Below are positions 21,686 through 23,454 of a stretch of 23,454 nt of DNA, one piece after another. The stretch spans positions 1 through 23,454 of the forward strand of contig JAGKWW010000045.1 of the NCBI GenBank assembly GCA_021151665.1. The letters are read 5' to 3'. The notes under the pieces are model-generated. The model did not search any database and had not been told where the DNA came from. It saw only the letters and a list, made by a program, of their open reading frames with translations. Every line of letters starts with the position of its first letter. The first letter of the stretch is position 1. Source of the DNA: Flavobacteriaceae bacterium (lineage in GTDB: Bacteria; Bacteroidota; Bacteroidia; Flavobacteriales; Flavobacteriaceae). Made by a program: the position numbers and the translations under genes.

Positions 21686-22450
21686 ATGTACAAATCCCTT
21701 ATACGGCCGCTGCTTTTTCGCTACGACCCCGAAAAAGTGCACCATTTCACTTTTGACTCCCTTCGATTTATCAACCGTATTCCCGGTATCGGAAGCATAA
21801 TGAAGTCGCTATATGAAGTAAATGATTTGCGGCTTGAGCGCGAGGTTTTCGGGCTGAAATTCAAGAATCCGGTTGGGCTTGCTGCCGGGCTTGATAAGGA
21901 TGCGACGTTGTATAAAGAGCTTTCTAACTGCGGATTTGGGTTTATAGAAATAGGCACCCTTACGCCAAAGCCACAGGAAGGCAACCCCAAAAAAAGGCTA
22001 TTCCGCCTGCGCGAAGACAGCGCCGTCATAAACCGTATGGGCTTTAATAACGGCGGGGTAAACGCTGCTGCAGAAAGGCTAAAGAAAAACCCGAAAGGAA
22101 AGGGCCATGTGCTTATTGGGGGGAATATCGGCAAAAATAAGGTGACACCCAATGAAGACGCAGTAAAGGATTATGAGATATGCTTCGATGCCCTTTATGA
22201 TTATGTAGATTATTTTGTGGTAAATGTGAGTTCACCGAACACGCCAAACCTTCGCGAGCTCCAGGATAAAGAGCCATTGACAAAACTGCTCCTTTCCCTT
22301 CAGGCAAAAAATAAGCTGAAGCCGGCTGCAAAACCTATTCTGCTAAAAATTGCCCCGGACCTCACCGATGACCAGTTGCTTGATATTATAGACATTGTGA
22401 AGCCGGCGCTGGTTAAAGCGATAAATAAAAAGATACTGGAAGCCAGATGA
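21686..22450 (+). CDS. pyrD: Quinone-dependent dihydroorotate dehydrogenase, internally deleted and probably inactive
   Basis: Class 2 PyrD oxidises dihydroorotate to orotate in pyrimidine synthesis at the inner membrane, using FMN and quinone. Here the first 239 residues are normal: N-terminal membrane-association helix (YKSLIRPLLFRYDPEKVHHF), GLAAGLDKDA with Lys71, NRMGFNN (116-122), NVSSPNTPNLR with catalytic Ser183, and LLKIAPDL with Lys221. After DIIDIVK239 the sequence passes directly to PALVKAINKKILEAR and the stop. The last stretch resembles the usual C-terminal helix (GPxLVKxINKxIL). About 85-90 residues between them are missing, including the NTT substrate motif, the LSG and GGI FMN-phosphate motifs and the QLYT segment. 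Start, stop and frame are intact. Full-length family members are about 340 residues. Confidence 0.85.
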   Translation: MYKSLIRPLLFRYDPEKVHHFTFDSLRFINRIPGIGSIMKSLYEVNDLRLEREVFGLKFKNPVGLAAGLDKDATLYKELSNCGFGFIEIGTLTPKPQEGNPKKRLFRLREDSAVINRMGFNNGGVNAAAERLKKNPKGKGHVLIGGNIGKNKVTPNEDAVKDYEICFDALYDYVDYFVVNVSSPNTPNLRELQDKEPLTKLLLSLQAKNKLKPAAKPILLKIAPDLTDDQLLDIIDIVKPALVKAINKKILEAR

Positions 22451-22513
22451 TATTTTACTATTCTTAGCGAAGGGGTAAACAAATTGCGTATCCCGTAAAA
22501 AATGTAGCGTCAG

Positions 22514-22534
22514 CCTTTCAGGTTTTTTATTTCC
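22514..22534 (+). terminator. Weak terminator-like hairpin before the HMG-CoA lyase gene
   Basis: AGCCT-TTC-AGGTT forms a 5-pair stem with one G-U pair, followed by TTTTATTT. It lies between pyrD and the lyase promoter. The stem is short, so confidence is low. Confidence 0.3.
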
Positions 22535-22549
22535 ATTAAAAAACTTTGC

Positions 22550-22557
22550 TATCTTTG
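22550..22557 (+). promoter_or_regulatory. -7 box of the HMG-CoA lyase gene, very close to the start codon
   Basis: TATCTTTG (TAnnTTTG) ends only 7 bases before the ATG at 22565. With initiation a few bases downstream of the box, the message would be leaderless or nearly so. No Shine-Dalgarno sequence is visible between them. Confidence 0.5.
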
Positions 22558-22564
22558 GTTTTCT

Positions 22565-23428
22565 ATGGAACAGGTCAAAATTATCGAGTGCCCTCGCGAT
22601 GCCATGCAGGGCATCAAAGCGTTTATCCCGACAGAACGCAAAGTTGCTTACATCCAGTCGCTGCTGCGGGTAGGTTTTGATACCCTCGATTTTGGCAGTT
22701 TCGTTTCGCCCAAAGCCATCCCGCAAATGCAGGATACGGCCGAGGTTCTGGCGCAGCTCGACCTGTCGTCCACCAAAAGCAAGCTGCTCGCCATCATTGC
22801 CAATACACAGGGCGCTATAAACGCCTGTGCCCATTCTGAGATACAATACCTGGGCTACCCATTCTCTATATCAGAGAACTTCCAGATGCGCAACACCCAT
22901 AAGACGATTGCAGAATCGCTTGTCACTTTACAGGAAATCCTTGAAGTTGCGCACGCGTCCGGTAAAGAAGTAGTGGCCTATCTTTCTATGGGCTTCGGTA
23001 ACCCGTATGGCGACCCGTGGAGCGTTGAGGTAGTGGGCGAGTGGACACAAAAGCTCGCCGGCATGGGTGTAAAGATCCTTTCGCTGAGCGACACCATAGG
23101 TAGTTCTACACCCGATGTGATAGAATACCTGTTCGCGAACCTGATTCCGCTATACCCTGAAATCGAGTTTGGAGCACACCTGCATACCACTCCTGATAAA
23201 TGGCACGAAAAAGTGGATGCTGCCTACAAAGCCGGTTGCCGCCGGTTTGATGGGGCAATACAGGGATTTGGCGGATGCCCGATGGCCAAGGATGAACTGA
23301 CCGGTAACATGCCAACCGAAAAGATGCTGTCCTACTTCACCTCTGTAAAGGCCGATTGTGGCCTAAGCCCCATGAGCTTTGAAAGTGCGTACAATGAAGC
23401 GACCAAAGTGTTTGGGGAGTTTCATTAA
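22565..23428 (+). CDS. Hydroxymethylglutaryl-CoA lyase
   Basis: Cleaves 3-hydroxy-3-methylglutaryl-CoA to acetoacetate and acetyl-CoA, the last step of leucine breakdown. The 287-residue length is close to the bacterial family. The HMGL-type TIM barrel shows the usual residues: Arg11-Asp12 (ECPRDAMQG), SFVSPKAIPQM (45-55), the metal ligands His205 and His207 (GAHLHTTP), Cys238 in the glycine-rich loop GGCP, and Asn248 in LTGNMPTE. The start at 22565 gives the standard N-terminus (EQVKIIECPRD). The gene follows pyrD with its own likely promoter. Relatives such as homocitrate/isopropylmalate synthases are excluded by the GCP loop and the short length. Confidence 0.95.
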   Translation: MEQVKIIECPRDAMQGIKAFIPTERKVAYIQSLLRVGFDTLDFGSFVSPKAIPQMQDTAEVLAQLDLSSTKSKLLAIIANTQGAINACAHSEIQYLGYPFSISENFQMRNTHKTIAESLVTLQEILEVAHASGKEVVAYLSMGFGNPYGDPWSVEVVGEWTQKLAGMGVKILSLSDTIGSSTPDVIEYLFANLIPLYPEIEFGAHLHTTPDKWHEKVDAAYKAGCRRFDGAIQGFGGCPMAKDELTGNMPTEKMLSYFTSVKADCGLSPMSFESAYNEATKVFGEFH

Positions 23429-23431
23429 AAA

Positions 23432-23454
23432 ATGAAAAAAGTACCAGCTAGTTT
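23432..23454 (+). CDS. Possible start of a next gene (cut by the window end)
   Basis: An ATG 3 bases after the lyase stop opens a frame reading MKKVPAS before the window ends. The Lys-rich start and close spacing would fit a cotranscribed gene, but seven codons are too few to identify it or to be sure it is coding. Confidence 0.3.

Noticed and set aside
1..23454. CRISPR array, transposon, prophage or defence island
   Set aside because: No regularly spaced identical repeats with unique spacers, no transposase, integrase or phage structural gene, and no known defence gene were seen. The repeats at 13605-14248 are short intergenic repeats without spacers.

Overview
The window looks like chromosomal DNA of a Bacteroidota member, most likely Flavobacteriaceae. 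Promoters carry the Bacteroidetes -7 box TAnnTTTG, in three cases with TTTG exactly 19 bases upstream. A secreted protease has a C-terminal type IX secretion (T9SS) sorting domain, and ribosome-binding sites are mostly weak or absent. The proteins (BlaI/M56 pair, SPFH-GYF_2 protein, cyclophilin-FKBP fusion, pyrD next to HMG-CoA lyase) also fit this group. Base composition looks mid-40s % GC by eye, which is high for Flavobacterium; it was not measured.

Layout. 1-1000: a tRNA-Arg(ACG) on the minus strand with its own promoter and terminator; apt on the plus strand; a 46-codon gene on the minus strand that overlaps the 3' end of apt. 946-3476: a BlaI-type repressor and an M56 (BlaR1-like) membrane metallopeptidase in one minus-strand operon, with three evenly spaced palindromic operators in front. 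3498-5671: two minus-strand transporters (MFS, EamA/DMT). 5796-9408: a plus-strand operon with 4-base ATGA overlaps: subtilisin-like T9SS protease, DUF6438 lipoprotein, FabK/nitronate-monooxygenase-like flavoenzyme. 9400-12490: minus strand, uvrB then DUF3885 then a VOC protein. 12631-13563: a cytosolic cyclophilin-FKBP fusion. 13605-14248: dispersed intergenic repeats around a small lipoprotein gene. 14262-18734: Tat-exported alkaline phosphatase, an outer-membrane beta-barrel protein, and a DPP IV-like S9 peptidase. 18886-21560: a three-gene minus-strand operon (zinc-ribbon membrane protein, SPFH protein with GYF_2 tail, four-helix membrane protein). 21686-23428: pyrD and an HMG-CoA lyase.

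Most of the window is ordinary housekeeping and envelope content. Four things stand out. (1) pyrD is 254 codons instead of about 340 and appears to have lost about 85-90 codons in frame: the normal C-terminal helix is joined directly to the sequence after TIM-barrel strand 5, so the enzyme is probably inactive. (2) The zinc-ribbon/SPFH-GYF_2/4TM operon resembles the ydjGHI membrane-stress genes of Bacillus in its parts list but has different accessory domains; it is the best candidate for a little-described system. (3) The BlaI/M56 operon has three copies of AACTA-N6-TAGTT at exactly 20-base spacing, the first inside the promoter. (4) A 46-codon gene is antisense to the end of apt.

No CRISPR array, transposase, integrase, prophage gene or rRNA was seen. 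No stretch longer than 300 bases lacks a gene; the longest gap, 14025-14261, is filled by repeats.
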